From positions 1 through 42,343 of the forward strand of contig CAZGTM010000031.1 in assembly GCA_964528595.1 (NCBI GenBank): DNA of 42,343 nt. Direction: 5' to 3'. The notes under the pieces are model-generated. The model worked only from the letters and a program-made list of their open reading frames with translations, had not been told where the DNA came from and ran no database searches. This document shows positions 31,759-39,425 of the stretch, piece after piece. Within the stretch, counting starts at the first letter, position 1. Each line of letters begins with the position of its first letter. The translations under genes and the position numbers were made by a program. This DNA comes from CAYFKJ01 sp964528595 (GTDB taxonomy: Bacteria; Pseudomonadota; Alphaproteobacteria; UBA2966).

Positions 31759-32742
31759 ATGATAGCGCTTATTATTCGCCGTTCCTTTCAGTCCATCATC
31801 GTCATGCTCGTCGTGGCGCTGTTGGCGTTCACCATGTTCCGCTATGTCGGCGACCCCGTCGCCATGCTGGTCGGGCAGGAAACGTCGCTTCAGGAGCGTG
31901 CGGCTCTCAGGGAAAACCTCGGCCTAAACGACCCCATTCCGATCCAGTTCGGCCGTTTTGTCATCAACACGGCGCAAGGCGAGTTCGGCATCTCCTACCA
32001 GATCGGACGCCCGGTCTCGGAACTCATCTCGGAACGCCTGCCGGCGACGCTTGAGCTCTCACTGATCGCCGCCTTGTTCGCCTTATTCATCGGCATACCA
32101 ATGGGGGTGTATACGGCGCTGAAGCCCGACAAGTGGCTCAGCAAGGTGTTCCTAACGGTCTCTTTGATGGGCATATCGCTGCCGACCTTCGTCATCGGCA
32201 TCCTGCTCATATTGCTGTTTGGCGTCATACTCGGCTGGCTGCCGACATTCGGCCGCGGCGAGGTGATACAGATGGGCTGGTGGTCGACGGGTTTCGCCAC
32301 CGCCAGCGGCTGGAAATCCCTCCTCATGCCGGCCTTCACGCTGGGCATGTTCCAACTCACCCTGATCATGCGCCTGACGCGGTCGGAGATGATGGAGGTT
32401 CTGCTCACCGACTACATCAAGTTTTCCCGCGCCCGCGGTTTGACGAACCGTGCGGTGAACTTCGGACACGCACTCAAGAACACGCTGATCCCGGTGATGA
32501 CGATCACCGGCCTTCAGTTGGGCTCGATTATCGCCTTTGCCATCATCACCGAACAGGTCTTCCAGTGGCCGGGCATGGGTCTTCTCTTCATCGGCGCCAT
32601 CAGCACCGTCGATATCCCGATCATGTCGGCCTACTTGGTGTTGATCGCCATGTTCTTCGTGGTGATCAACCTGATCGTCGATATTCTTTATCACGTCGTC
32701 GATCCGCGCTTGCGCGTCGATGCCCGCAGCGCCCACGGCTAG
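31759..32742 (+). CDS. dppB: dipeptide ABC transporter permease, DppB type
   Basis: A 327-residue inner-membrane permease with six helices. The N-terminus MIALIIRRSFQSIIVMLVVALLAFTMFRYVGDP is the standard DppB/OppB start, and ALRENLGLNDPIPIQFGRFV follows in the periplasm. The coupling loop is DYIKFSRARGLTNRAVNFGHALKNTLIPV. The C-terminal DILYHVVDPRLRVDAR is also typical. The upstream ribosome site is weak, which agrees with low expression after the terminator. Confidence 0.93.
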   Translation: MIALIIRRSFQSIIVMLVVALLAFTMFRYVGDPVAMLVGQETSLQERAALRENLGLNDPIPIQFGRFVINTAQGEFGISYQIGRPVSELISERLPATLELSLIAALFALFIGIPMGVYTALKPDKWLSKVFLTVSLMGISLPTFVIGILLILLFGVILGWLPTFGRGEVIQMGWWSTGFATASGWKSLLMPAFTLGMFQLTLIMRLTRSEMMEVLLTDYIKFSRARGLTNRAVNFGHALKNTLIPVMTITGLQLGSIIAFAIITEQVFQWPGMGLLFIGAISTVDIPIMSAYLVLIAMFFVVINLIVDILYHVVDPRLRVDARSAHG

Positions 32743-32746
32743 ACAA

Positions 32747-33679
32747 ATGCAGACGACCGCCCGCCTACAGGACTCTGTGCATCGATTTTTCGATGGCGAC
32801 ATCTGGTACAGCTTCAAACAGTCCAAAATCACCGTCATAGCGGCGATCGCTACGGTAATCCTGGTGGCGTCGGCGATCCTGGCGCCGTTCATTTCGCTGC
32901 AGAATCCCTTCGATCCCGCCAGCCTCGATCTGATGGACGCCTTCAACCCGCCGGTCTGGTCGGAGGACGGCACCTGGGCTTTCCCCCTGGGAACGGATGA
33001 TCAAGGCCGGGACCTCTACTCCGCCATTCTCTACGGCAGCCGTCTCTCCATACTGATCGGTTTCGCCAGCGTCATTTTCGCCCTGGTCGTGGGCGTCACA
33101 CTCGGGCTGATCGCTGGCTATCTGGGCGGCAAGACGGATAGCGTCATCATGCGCATCGCCGATGTGCAAATCAGTTTTCCCAGCATTCTGATCGCCTTAC
33201 TTGTCGACGGCGTGGCGCGGGCGCTGCTACCCGCCGAGAGCCACGACGATTTGGTCATCTACGTTCTCGTTCTGGCCATCGGACTAAGCCAGTGGGTCCA
33301 TTTCGCCCGCACGGTTCGTGGATCGACGATGGTCGAACGCAATAAGGAATACGTCCAGGCCGCCCGGGTGATCGGTATTTCGCGGGCGATGATCATGATG
33401 CGCCACATCCTGCCCAACGTCATGGGCCCGGTTCTGGTCATCGCCACCATCAATCTGGCGGTGGCGGTCCTAACCGAGGCGACCTTGAGCTTCCTCGGCG
33501 TCGGCGTGCCGCCAACTGAGCCGTCGTTGGGTACGCTTATCCGGATCGGCCAGGATTTCCTCTTTTCCGGCGAGTGGTGGATCGTGATTTTCCCCGGCGC
33601 AACGCTGGCCCTGCTGGTCCTCGCGGTTAATCTCCTCGGAGATTGGATGCGCGACGCCTTTAACCCGAAACTGAGGTAG
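32747..33679 (+). CDS. dppC: dipeptide ABC transporter permease, DppC type
   Basis: A ~310-residue permease, partner of DppB. The first helix is KITVIAAIATVILVASAILAPFI, then the periplasmic segment FPLGTDDQGRDLYSAILYGSR, a family hallmark. The coupling loop is EYVQAARVIGISRAMIMMRHILPNV. PPTEPSLGTLI and the end DWMRDAFNPKLR also fit. An ATG at 32747, four bases after the dppB stop, is chosen; an in-frame ATG at 32720 inside dppB would add nine residues. Neither has a clear ribosome site. Confidence 0.93.
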   Translation: MQTTARLQDSVHRFFDGDIWYSFKQSKITVIAAIATVILVASAILAPFISLQNPFDPASLDLMDAFNPPVWSEDGTWAFPLGTDDQGRDLYSAILYGSRLSILIGFASVIFALVVGVTLGLIAGYLGGKTDSVIMRIADVQISFPSILIALLVDGVARALLPAESHDDLVIYVLVLAIGLSQWVHFARTVRGSTMVERNKEYVQAARVIGISRAMIMMRHILPNVMGPVLVIATINLAVAVLTEATLSFLGVGVPPTEPSLGTLIRIGQDFLFSGEWWIVIFPGATLALLVLAVNLLGDWMRDAFNPKLR

Positions 33680-33682
33680 CCC

Positions 33683-34702
33683 GTGCCGGCAAGCGCCAAT
33701 CAAGCCCTGCTCAGCGTCAACGAACTGCGCGTCGAATTTCCCACCCGGCGCGGCACGCTGGTTGCCGTCGACGGCGTTTCGCTGGACATCTCACCGGGCG
33801 AAGTGCTCGGCGTCGTGGGCGAATCGGGCGCCGGTAAATCGATGACGGGGAATGCCGTGATCGGGCTGTTGGAGCCGCCGGGCCGCATCGCGGGCGGCGA
33901 AATTCTGCTTGAGGGCGAACGCATCGACAATCTGCCCTATGAGGAAATGCGCAAGATCCGCGGCCGGCGCATCGGCGCGATCTTTCAGGACCCGCTGACC
34001 AGTCTTAATCCGCTCTATACGGTCGGCCGGCAACTGGTGGAGACCATCACGACCCACCTCCCCGTATCCGAACGAGAAGCCCGCGACCGGGCCGTCGCTT
34101 TGCTGGAGGAAGTCGGTATCCCCAGCGCGCGGGAACGCATCGAACACTATCCCCACCAGTTTTCCGGCGGCATGCGCCAACGCGTCGTCATCGCCCTGGC
34201 GCTTTGCGCCGAACCGCGCCTGATCATCGCCGACGAGCCGACAACCGCGCTCGACGTGTCGATCCAGGCCCAGATTATCACGCTGCTGCAGCGTCTTTGC
34301 CGCGAACACGGCACGGCGGTCATGCTGGTGACCCACGACATGGGCGTGATCGCCGAGACCGCCGACCGCGTCGCCGTGATGTACGCCGGCCGGATCGCCG
34401 AAATCGGACCGGTCCGCGACGTCGTCAAGAACGCGCACCATCCTTACACGCATGGCCTGATGGGCTCGATCCCCAAGGTTGGCCATGACGTTGAAAAACT
34501 GACGCAGATTGACGGTTCCATGCCGAGGTTGACGAATATTCCCACCGGCTGCGCCTTCAATCCGCGCTGCGGTGACGCCGGTTCGCGCTGTCTCTCGGAA
34601 CGGCCGATCCTGGAACCGGCCGGACCGTCTCAGGTGGCCTGCTGGAAATATGATCCGGAAGGCGTGGGTGAGGTGATCGCCAAGGAAGCCGCCCATGTCT
34701 GA
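33683..34702 (+). CDS. dppD: peptide ABC transporter ATP-binding protein, DppD type
   Basis: A 339-residue ATPase. Walker A is GESGAGKSM (a Met where Thr/Ser is usual), the Q-loop is IFQDPLTSLNPL, the signature is FSGGMRQRVVIALAL, Walker B is LIIADEPTTALD, and the switch is VTHDMG. The C-terminal oligopeptide/dipeptide extension with GCAFNPRCGDAGSRC has the cysteine pattern that binds an iron-sulfur cluster in some Dpp/Opp ATPases. The start is GTG with GAGG upstream. It overlaps the next ATPase gene by 8 bp. Confidence 0.94.
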   Translation: MPASANQALLSVNELRVEFPTRRGTLVAVDGVSLDISPGEVLGVVGESGAGKSMTGNAVIGLLEPPGRIAGGEILLEGERIDNLPYEEMRKIRGRRIGAIFQDPLTSLNPLYTVGRQLVETITTHLPVSEREARDRAVALLEEVGIPSARERIEHYPHQFSGGMRQRVVIALALCAEPRLIIADEPTTALDVSIQAQIITLLQRLCREHGTAVMLVTHDMGVIAETADRVAVMYAGRIAEIGPVRDVVKNAHHPYTHGLMGSIPKVGHDVEKLTQIDGSMPRLTNIPTGCAFNPRCGDAGSRCLSERPILEPAGPSQVACWKYDPEGVGEVIAKEAAHV

Positions 34703-35705
34703 GGCGCCGCTTCTCCAGGTCGATAAATTGACGCGGTATTTCGACGTCTCGCCGCCGCTCCTGAACCGGGTGCTGGAAGGCACCGGCCATCAGATTGTTC
34801 GCGCCGTCGACGGCATCGATTTCGAGGTCAAGCGCGGCAAGACCCTGTCGCTGGTCGGCGAGAGCGGTTGCGGCAAATCCACCGTGGCGCGCCTCGTGGT
34901 CGGGCTCTACCACCCCACCGGTGGCGACGTGACCTTCGAAGAGGTCAATCTGACGACCATCGCCGACAAGAAGCAGGAAGCGGCACTGCGCGGCCGCATG
35001 CAGATGATCTTTCAGGATCCTTATGCCTCGCTCAATCCGCGCTGGCGGGTCACCGATATCGTCGCCGAGCCGATCCGGCACAAAGCCCAGATCACTTCTC
35101 GCCCCGAAGTCATTGCCCGCGTCGGTGAATTGTTGACCCAGGTGGGCCTGTCTCCGGCGGACGGTGAAAAGTACCCCCATGAATTTTCCGGCGGCCAGCG
35201 CCAGCGTATCTCCATTGCCAGGGCGTTGGCCGGAGAACCCGAGTTTCTGGTCTGCGACGAGCCGACCTCGGCCTTGGACGTATCGGTACAGGCGCAGATC
35301 CTCAACCTGATGAAGGATCTGCAGACCAAATTCGATCTCACCTACCTGTTCATCAGTCACGACCTGGCCGTGGTCTATCACGTGTCGGATGAAATCGGCG
35401 TGATGTATCTCGGCCGGATTTGCGAACTGGCGGAAACCAAGACGCTGTTCAAGAACCCCCGCCATCCCTACACGCGGTTCCTGCTGGACGCCATCCCCGA
35501 CCTTGAGATGTCGGGACGCCAGCGAATTCCGGTGGCCGGCGAGGTGCCGAGCCCCATCAATCCGCCAACGGGATGCGCATTTCACCCCCGCTGCCCCTTT
35601 GCCGATGATCGTTGTTCGTCCGAGCGGCCTGAACTGATCGAAACGGACGGCATTCGCGTCGCCTGCCATGCCGTGGAAGAAAACCGGCTGGAAGAGACGG
35701 CCTGA
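34695..35705 (+). CDS. dppF: peptide ABC transporter ATP-binding protein, DppF type
   Basis: A 336-residue ATPase, the second of the pair. Walker A is GESGCGKST, the Q-loop MIFQDPYASLNPRW, the signature FSGGQRQRISIARAL, Walker B LVCDEPTSALD and the switch ISHDLAVV. The C-terminal PTGCAFHPRCPFADDRC carries the DppF-type cysteines. It overlaps dppD by 8 bp. A 36-bp gap with AGGAGA leads to the first amidohydrolase, so transporter and hydrolases are very likely one transcript. Confidence 0.95.
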   Translation: MSEAPLLQVDKLTRYFDVSPPLLNRVLEGTGHQIVRAVDGIDFEVKRGKTLSLVGESGCGKSTVARLVVGLYHPTGGDVTFEEVNLTTIADKKQEAALRGRMQMIFQDPYASLNPRWRVTDIVAEPIRHKAQITSRPEVIARVGELLTQVGLSPADGEKYPHEFSGGQRQRISIARALAGEPEFLVCDEPTSALDVSVQAQILNLMKDLQTKFDLTYLFISHDLAVVYHVSDEIGVMYLGRICELAETKTLFKNPRHPYTRFLLDAIPDLEMSGRQRIPVAGEVPSPINPPTGCAFHPRCPFADDRCSSERPELIETDGIRVACHAVEENRLEETA

Positions 35706-35741
35706 GCCCCTATCTTTATTTGTTTTTAGGAGAAATTGCCG

Positions 35742-36947
35742 ATGGCCACGCTGTTTGCCGGTGGATTGGTTTTTGACGGCGCCGAGGTCCTTGAAGGGTG
35801 CGGCGTGCTGGTCGAGGGTGACAAAATCACCCGCGTCGCAGCGGTTGCTGAGTTCGACGGCTTTGCCGACAAAAAGGTGAATACCGCGGGCGGCACTCTG
35901 ATGCCTGGCCTGTTCGATTGTCACGTTCATCTCTGCATGGATGCGTCGGGCGATCCCGCTACGGCCATGGGCAAGATGTCCGATGCGGCGATCACCATGC
36001 AGGCGCTGGAAAATGCCCAGACCATCCTGCGCGGCGGCATTACTTCGCTCAGGGACTGCGGCGGCAAGGATTACCTCGAATTTGCCGTGCGCGACGCCTG
36101 CAACAAACGCACGTTCCAGGGCCCTTCCATCCTCGCCGCGGGGCGCATGATCTGCATGACCGGCGGACACGGCAACCGCATTGGGCGCGTTGCGGACGGC
36201 TGCGATGAGGTGATCAAGGCGGTACGCGAGCAGATCCACGCCGGCTCCGATTTCGTCAAGATCATGGCCACCGGCGGCGTCGGCACGCCCGGCGTCAATC
36301 CGGAGGACGCGCATTACTCACCCGAGGAGATGGCCGCCGGCATCCATGAGGCCCATCGCTTCCACAAACACACGGCCAGCCATGCCCAGGGCCGAGACGG
36401 TATCGTCAATGCCGTGCGCGGCGGCATCGACAGCATCGAACACGGCATCTTCATGGACCAGTATTGCGTCGATGAAATGAAGGACCGCGGCACCTACCTG
36501 GTGCCCACCCTGGCGGCGCCCCGGAATATCCTGGCGAACGCCGGCAACGGCATTCCCGATTACGTCATCGAAAAGACGACCCGGGTAGCCGCGATCCACA
36601 AGAAGGCAATCGGCATGTACCACGAACAGGGCGGCAAGATCGCCATGGGGACGGATTCCGGCACGCCATTCAATTCCCATGGCGACAACGCCCTGGAACT
36701 TGATTATATGGTCGACGCTGGCCTCGCGCCGCTCGACGCCCTGATCGCCGGCACCGCCAATGCCGCCGATCTGGTGCGGGCGGAGGAGCGGGGCCGCATC
36801 CGTGAAGGGGTTTTTGCGGATATCCTGATCGTTGACGGCGATCCCAGCAGCGATATCTCGATGGCGGCGCAAAAGGCCAACCATCGCGCCGTCATCAAGA
36901 ACGGCGAATTGGCCGCGGGCAGTTTGGGCGAAGGAAACCTGCCCTAG
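35742..36947 (+). CDS. metal-dependent amidohydrolase, prolidase-like (M38), copy 1
   Basis: A 401-residue cytoplasmic amidohydrolase-superfamily enzyme. Metal ligands are visible: H61 and H63 in PGLFDCHVHL, the candidate carboxylated Lys in FVKIMATGGV, His in HKHTASHAQG and SIEHGIF, and Asp in AMGTDSGTPF. TSLRDCGGKDYLE is typical of the Xaa-Pro dipeptidase-like subgroup. Characterised relatives such as the Caulobacter enzymes Cc2672 and Sgx9260 hydrolyse dipeptides or N-acyl amino acids. Placement right after a Dpp-type transporter suggests cleavage of the imported ligand, by inference. The ATG at 35742 has AGGAGA upstream. It is about three-quarters identical to the next gene by eye. Confidence 0.87.
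   Translation: MATLFAGGLVFDGAEVLEGCGVLVEGDKITRVAAVAEFDGFADKKVNTAGGTLMPGLFDCHVHLCMDASGDPATAMGKMSDAAITMQALENAQTILRGGITSLRDCGGKDYLEFAVRDACNKRTFQGPSILAAGRMICMTGGHGNRIGRVADGCDEVIKAVREQIHAGSDFVKIMATGGVGTPGVNPEDAHYSPEEMAAGIHEAHRFHKHTASHAQGRDGIVNAVRGGIDSIEHGIFMDQYCVDEMKDRGTYLVPTLAAPRNILANAGNGIPDYVIEKTTRVAAIHKKAIGMYHEQGGKIAMGTDSGTPFNSHGDNALELDYMVDAGLAPLDALIAGTANAADLVRAEERGRIREGVFADILIVDGDPSSDISMAAQKANHRAVIKNGELAAGSLGEGNLP
36054..36120. repeat. near-identical tract shared by the two amidohydrolase genes
   Basis: The 67 bases at 36054-36120 match 37292-37358 with a single mismatch (A at 36080, G in the second copy). Flanking coding sequence has drifted at many third positions. This is either strong codon-level constraint or a recent gene-conversion patch between the tandem copies. 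Confidence 0.75.
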
Positions 36948-36976
36948 AGGGCGGGCGAACTCAGGAGTTTGAAGCA

Positions 36977-38179
36977 ATGACGACACTTTTTGCAGGCGGC
37001 CACGTTTTCGACGGTGAGGGTAATACCCTTGAGGATCATGGCGTCCTCGTGGCGGGAGACCGCATTGAACGGGTCGCACCGGTGGCTGAATTCGACGGTT
37101 ACGCCGACAAGAAGGTCGACACCTCCGGCGGCACGGTGATGCCGGGCCTTTATGACTGCCACGTCCATCTCTGCTTCGACGGCGCCGGCGATCCCGCCTC
37201 GGCGCTGGCCAAACTCTCCGATGCCGAGATCACCATGCGCGCCTTGGAGAACGCCCAGTCCAACTTGCGCGGCGGCATTACCTCGGTTCGCGACTGCGGC
37301 GGCAAGGATTACCTCGAGTTTGCCGTGCGCGACGCCTGCAACAAACGCACGTTCCAGGGGCCGTCCATTCACGCGGCCGGGCGCATGATCTGCATGACCG
37401 GCGGGCACGGCAACCGCTTCGGGCGCATCGCCGACGGCTGCGACGACGTCATCAGGGCGGTGCGGGAACAGGTTCATGCCGGCTCCGATTTCGTCAAAAT
37501 CATGGCCACAGGCGGCGTCATGACGCCTGGCGTGAACCCGGAGGACGCGCACTACAGCGCCGAGGAAATGGCGGCCGGCATCCATGAAGCCAGCCGTTTT
37601 CACAAACACACGGCAAGCCACGCCCAGGGCCGCGACGGCATTCTCAACGCCGTGCGGGGCGGCATCACGTCGATCGAGCACGGCATATACATGGATGACC
37701 GCTGCTGCGAGGAAATGATGGAAAACGGCACCTATCTGGTACCGACGCTGGCGGCGCTCGTGAACATCGTCGCCAATGCCGACAACGGTATTCCGGCCCA
37801 TGCCGTGGAGAAGGCGCTAGCCGTCGTGGACCGCCACAAGGAATCGATCAAAATGTACTACAAGGCCGGCGGCAAAATCGCCATGGGCACCGATGCCGGC
37901 ACGCCTTTTAACCATCACGGCGAAAATGCCATGGAACTGAAATACATGGCCGATCTCGGTATGACGCCCGCCGATGTGTTGGTCACCGCCACGTCCAATG
38001 CGGCGGACCTTGTGCGTGAAACCGACCGCGGGCGTATCCGCGAAGGCGCCTTTGCCGACATTCTGGTGGTCGACGGCGACCCGGCGCAGGACATTTCCAT
38101 GGCCGCCGCCAAGGAAAATCACCGTATCGTCATCAAAAACGGCGAATTGGCGGCCGGCACGCTGGCCAGTACGAACTAG
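36977..38179 (+). CDS. metal-dependent amidohydrolase, prolidase-like (M38), copy 2
   Basis: A 400-residue paralogue of the preceding gene, 29 bp downstream, with the same ligand set: YDCHVHLCFDG, FVKIMATGGVMTPG, HKHTASHAQG, SIEHGIYM and AMGTDAGTPFNHHG. The two differ most in the helix around GTYLVPTLAALVNIVANADN and in the lid region, so substrate preference may differ. AGGAG precedes the start. Both copies keep all metal residues, so neither is decaying. Two specialised hydrolases behind one transporter would widen the range of peptides used, by inference. Confidence 0.87.
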   Translation: MTTLFAGGHVFDGEGNTLEDHGVLVAGDRIERVAPVAEFDGYADKKVDTSGGTVMPGLYDCHVHLCFDGAGDPASALAKLSDAEITMRALENAQSNLRGGITSVRDCGGKDYLEFAVRDACNKRTFQGPSIHAAGRMICMTGGHGNRFGRIADGCDDVIRAVREQVHAGSDFVKIMATGGVMTPGVNPEDAHYSAEEMAAGIHEASRFHKHTASHAQGRDGILNAVRGGITSIEHGIYMDDRCCEEMMENGTYLVPTLAALVNIVANADNGIPAHAVEKALAVVDRHKESIKMYYKAGGKIAMGTDAGTPFNHHGENAMELKYMADLGMTPADVLVTATSNAADLVRETDRGRIREGAFADILVVDGDPAQDISMAAAKENHRIVIKNGELAAGTLASTN

Positions 38180-38380
38180 CCCACGCGGAAGAATCCTCGA
38201 AGAAAGGCCTTGTAAAATGGCCTTCGCCCTGTATGTTCGCGCCACGTTTCGAAGTCGATGATGCTTTCAAGCGTCTCCGTTTCGACGGTTAGCTAGATAC
38301 CTTCCGCGACATTGCGACGTTACATCAGGGACACTGCATCGGGTGGTGTTCCGCAAACTTTGTCGTGAAAGGAAATTATC

Positions 38381-38590
38381 ATGACGACAGGAACCGTGAA
38401 ATGGTTCAACCCCACCAAGGGTTTCGGCTTCATCGAGCCTGAAGACGGCTCGAAGGATGCCTTCGTGCACATCAGTGCCGTAGAGCGCTCGGGTCTTTCC
38501 GGCCTCAATGAAGGCCAAAAGGTCAATTACGAATTGGTCTCCGGCCGGGACGGCAAGATGTCTGCAGAGAACCTGACCGTCGCCGACTAA
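38381..38590 (+). CDS. cold-shock protein, CspA family
   Basis: A 69-residue single cold-shock domain protein. Both RNA-binding motifs are intact: RNP1 KGFGFIEP and RNP2 DAFVHIS. The N-terminus MTTGTVKWFNPTKG is standard. It acts as an RNA chaperone. An AAAGGAAA ribosome site lies before the ATG. A 201-bp gap precedes it and may contain a long leader, common for csp mRNAs, but no structure there is convincing beyond a weak 6-bp hairpin (38204-38224). A clear terminator follows at 38599. Confidence 0.95.
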   Translation: MTTGTVKWFNPTKGFGFIEPEDGSKDAFVHISAVERSGLSGLNEGQKVNYELVSGRDGKMSAENLTVAD

Positions 38591-38598
38591 TTGTTACC

Positions 38599-38625
38599 GG
38601 GGCCGTCGCTGACGGCCCCTGTTTC
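38599..38625 (+). terminator. rho-independent terminator of the cold-shock gene
   Basis: GGGGCCGTC (38599-38607) pairs perfectly with GACGGCCCC (38611-38619) around GCT, followed by TGTTTC. It begins 9 bp after the csp stop codon. The T-run is short, so termination may be partial and the next small gene could be read through. Confidence 0.75.
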
Positions 38626-38650
38626 AACCTATTGACAACGAGAGTGCAGT

Positions 38651-38818
38651 TTGGCCCGCAAACCCAATTACAAGTTTGAACGCAACGAGCGTGAACGCGT
38701 CAAGGCGGAGAAAAAGGCCGCTCGATTGAAAGCCAAGGCCGAACGCAAAGCCGCGCGCGAATCGGAAGGCCAAGTCTCGGACGAGAATATCGCCGAACAG
38801 GACATCGAACAGGATTGA
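38651..38818 (+). CDS. small highly basic conserved hypothetical protein
   Basis: A 55-residue protein starting at TTG: MARKPNYKFERNERERV, then a Lys/Ala-rich helix (KAEKKAARLKAKAERKAARE) and an acidic end (ENIAEQDIEQD). Proteins with this RKPNYKFER start are frequent small genes of unknown function in alphaproteobacteria. The strongly basic helix suggests nucleic-acid binding, by inference. GAGAG stands upstream of the TTG. It lies 32 bp beyond the csp terminator stem on the same strand and may share regulation with the cold-shock gene. Confidence 0.7.
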   Translation: MARKPNYKFERNERERVKAEKKAARLKAKAERKAARESEGQVSDENIAEQDIEQD

Positions 38819-38849
38819 GGCCCCAAGGCTTCTCCGTTCAATTCGAACT

Positions 38850-39401
38850 CTACCAAGCTAACCAATCCAGCGTATCGAAGCTGGAATAAGATTTGATCGA
38901 ACCGGGCGGGCCATTGTCCTCCGGTCCGAAATGCTCGACACGTTCCAGGCTGGTGCCCGTTCCCCCCGGTCGTATCGTGGCGACGATATCCTGGCCGCCA
39001 GGACCGGGCCGGTTTGGCGTCGAGGAATAGGCGACACGGATAATCCGCAGTTCACGATCGCTGTCGTTCACGACAACCGTGCCGATCGGTCCGCCCGCCG
39101 GTTTGCTGATGCGCGTTGTCCTGCCGTCCCGGAATACGTACTCGCCGCCGACGAACTGCTTGACCTTGCGCCATTCGATCTGGCCGCCGGTTTCATTGAT
39201 AATGACCACATCGAATTTCAGCGTGACCTTTTGCGAGGCGCTGATTGCCAGCATGCCGCTGGGCACCGCCAGACCGAGAATCAGGAACAGCCGGATGCGG
39301 CCCACGAGGCCGTAAACGATCAGGCCGGCGCCGATGGCCCAGCTGAGGTAGCTCAAGTAATCCAGATAAAGTGTGTCCTCGGTAAGCAAAATCGCCTCCA
39401 T
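38850..39401 (-). CDS. two-helix membrane protein of unknown function
   Basis: A 183-residue protein. Two hydrophobic helices lie at about 17-33 (LSWAIGAGLIVYGLVG) and 36-53 (IRLFLILGLAVPSGMLAI). A beta-rich soluble domain of ~125 residues follows (KVTLKFDVVIINETGGQIEW, IGTVVVNDSDRELRIIRVAY), rich in Gly/Pro in the second half. If both ends are outside, the domain is periplasmic. No family is recognised. It is the last gene of a leftward three-gene operon, 24 bp after the 333-residue membrane protein, and probably acts with it. Confidence 0.75.
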   Translation of the reverse strand: MEAILLTEDTLYLDYLSYLSWAIGAGLIVYGLVGRIRLFLILGLAVPSGMLAISASQKVTLKFDVVIINETGGQIEWRKVKQFVGGEYVFRDGRTTRISKPAGGPIGTVVVNDSDRELRIIRVAYSSTPNRPGPGGQDIVATIRPGGTGTSLERVEHFGPEDNGPPGSIKSYSSFDTLDWLAW

Positions 39402-39425
39402 CTCTGAAAATGTCTTGGCGTGATG

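Noticed and set aside
34557..36314. 585-codon minus-strand open frame under dppF and the first amidohydrolase
   Set aside because: Both plus-strand genes have full catalytic motifs; the antisense translation shows no recognisable fold and spans a gene boundary.
36944..37801. Minus-strand open frame under the second amidohydrolase
   Set aside because: It is the same antisense pattern as in the first copy, explained by gene duplication and GC bias.
38204..38224. AAGGCC/GGCCTT hairpin as terminator of the second amidohydrolase
   Set aside because: Only a 6-bp stem with a 9-nt loop and no T-run follows; too weak to call.
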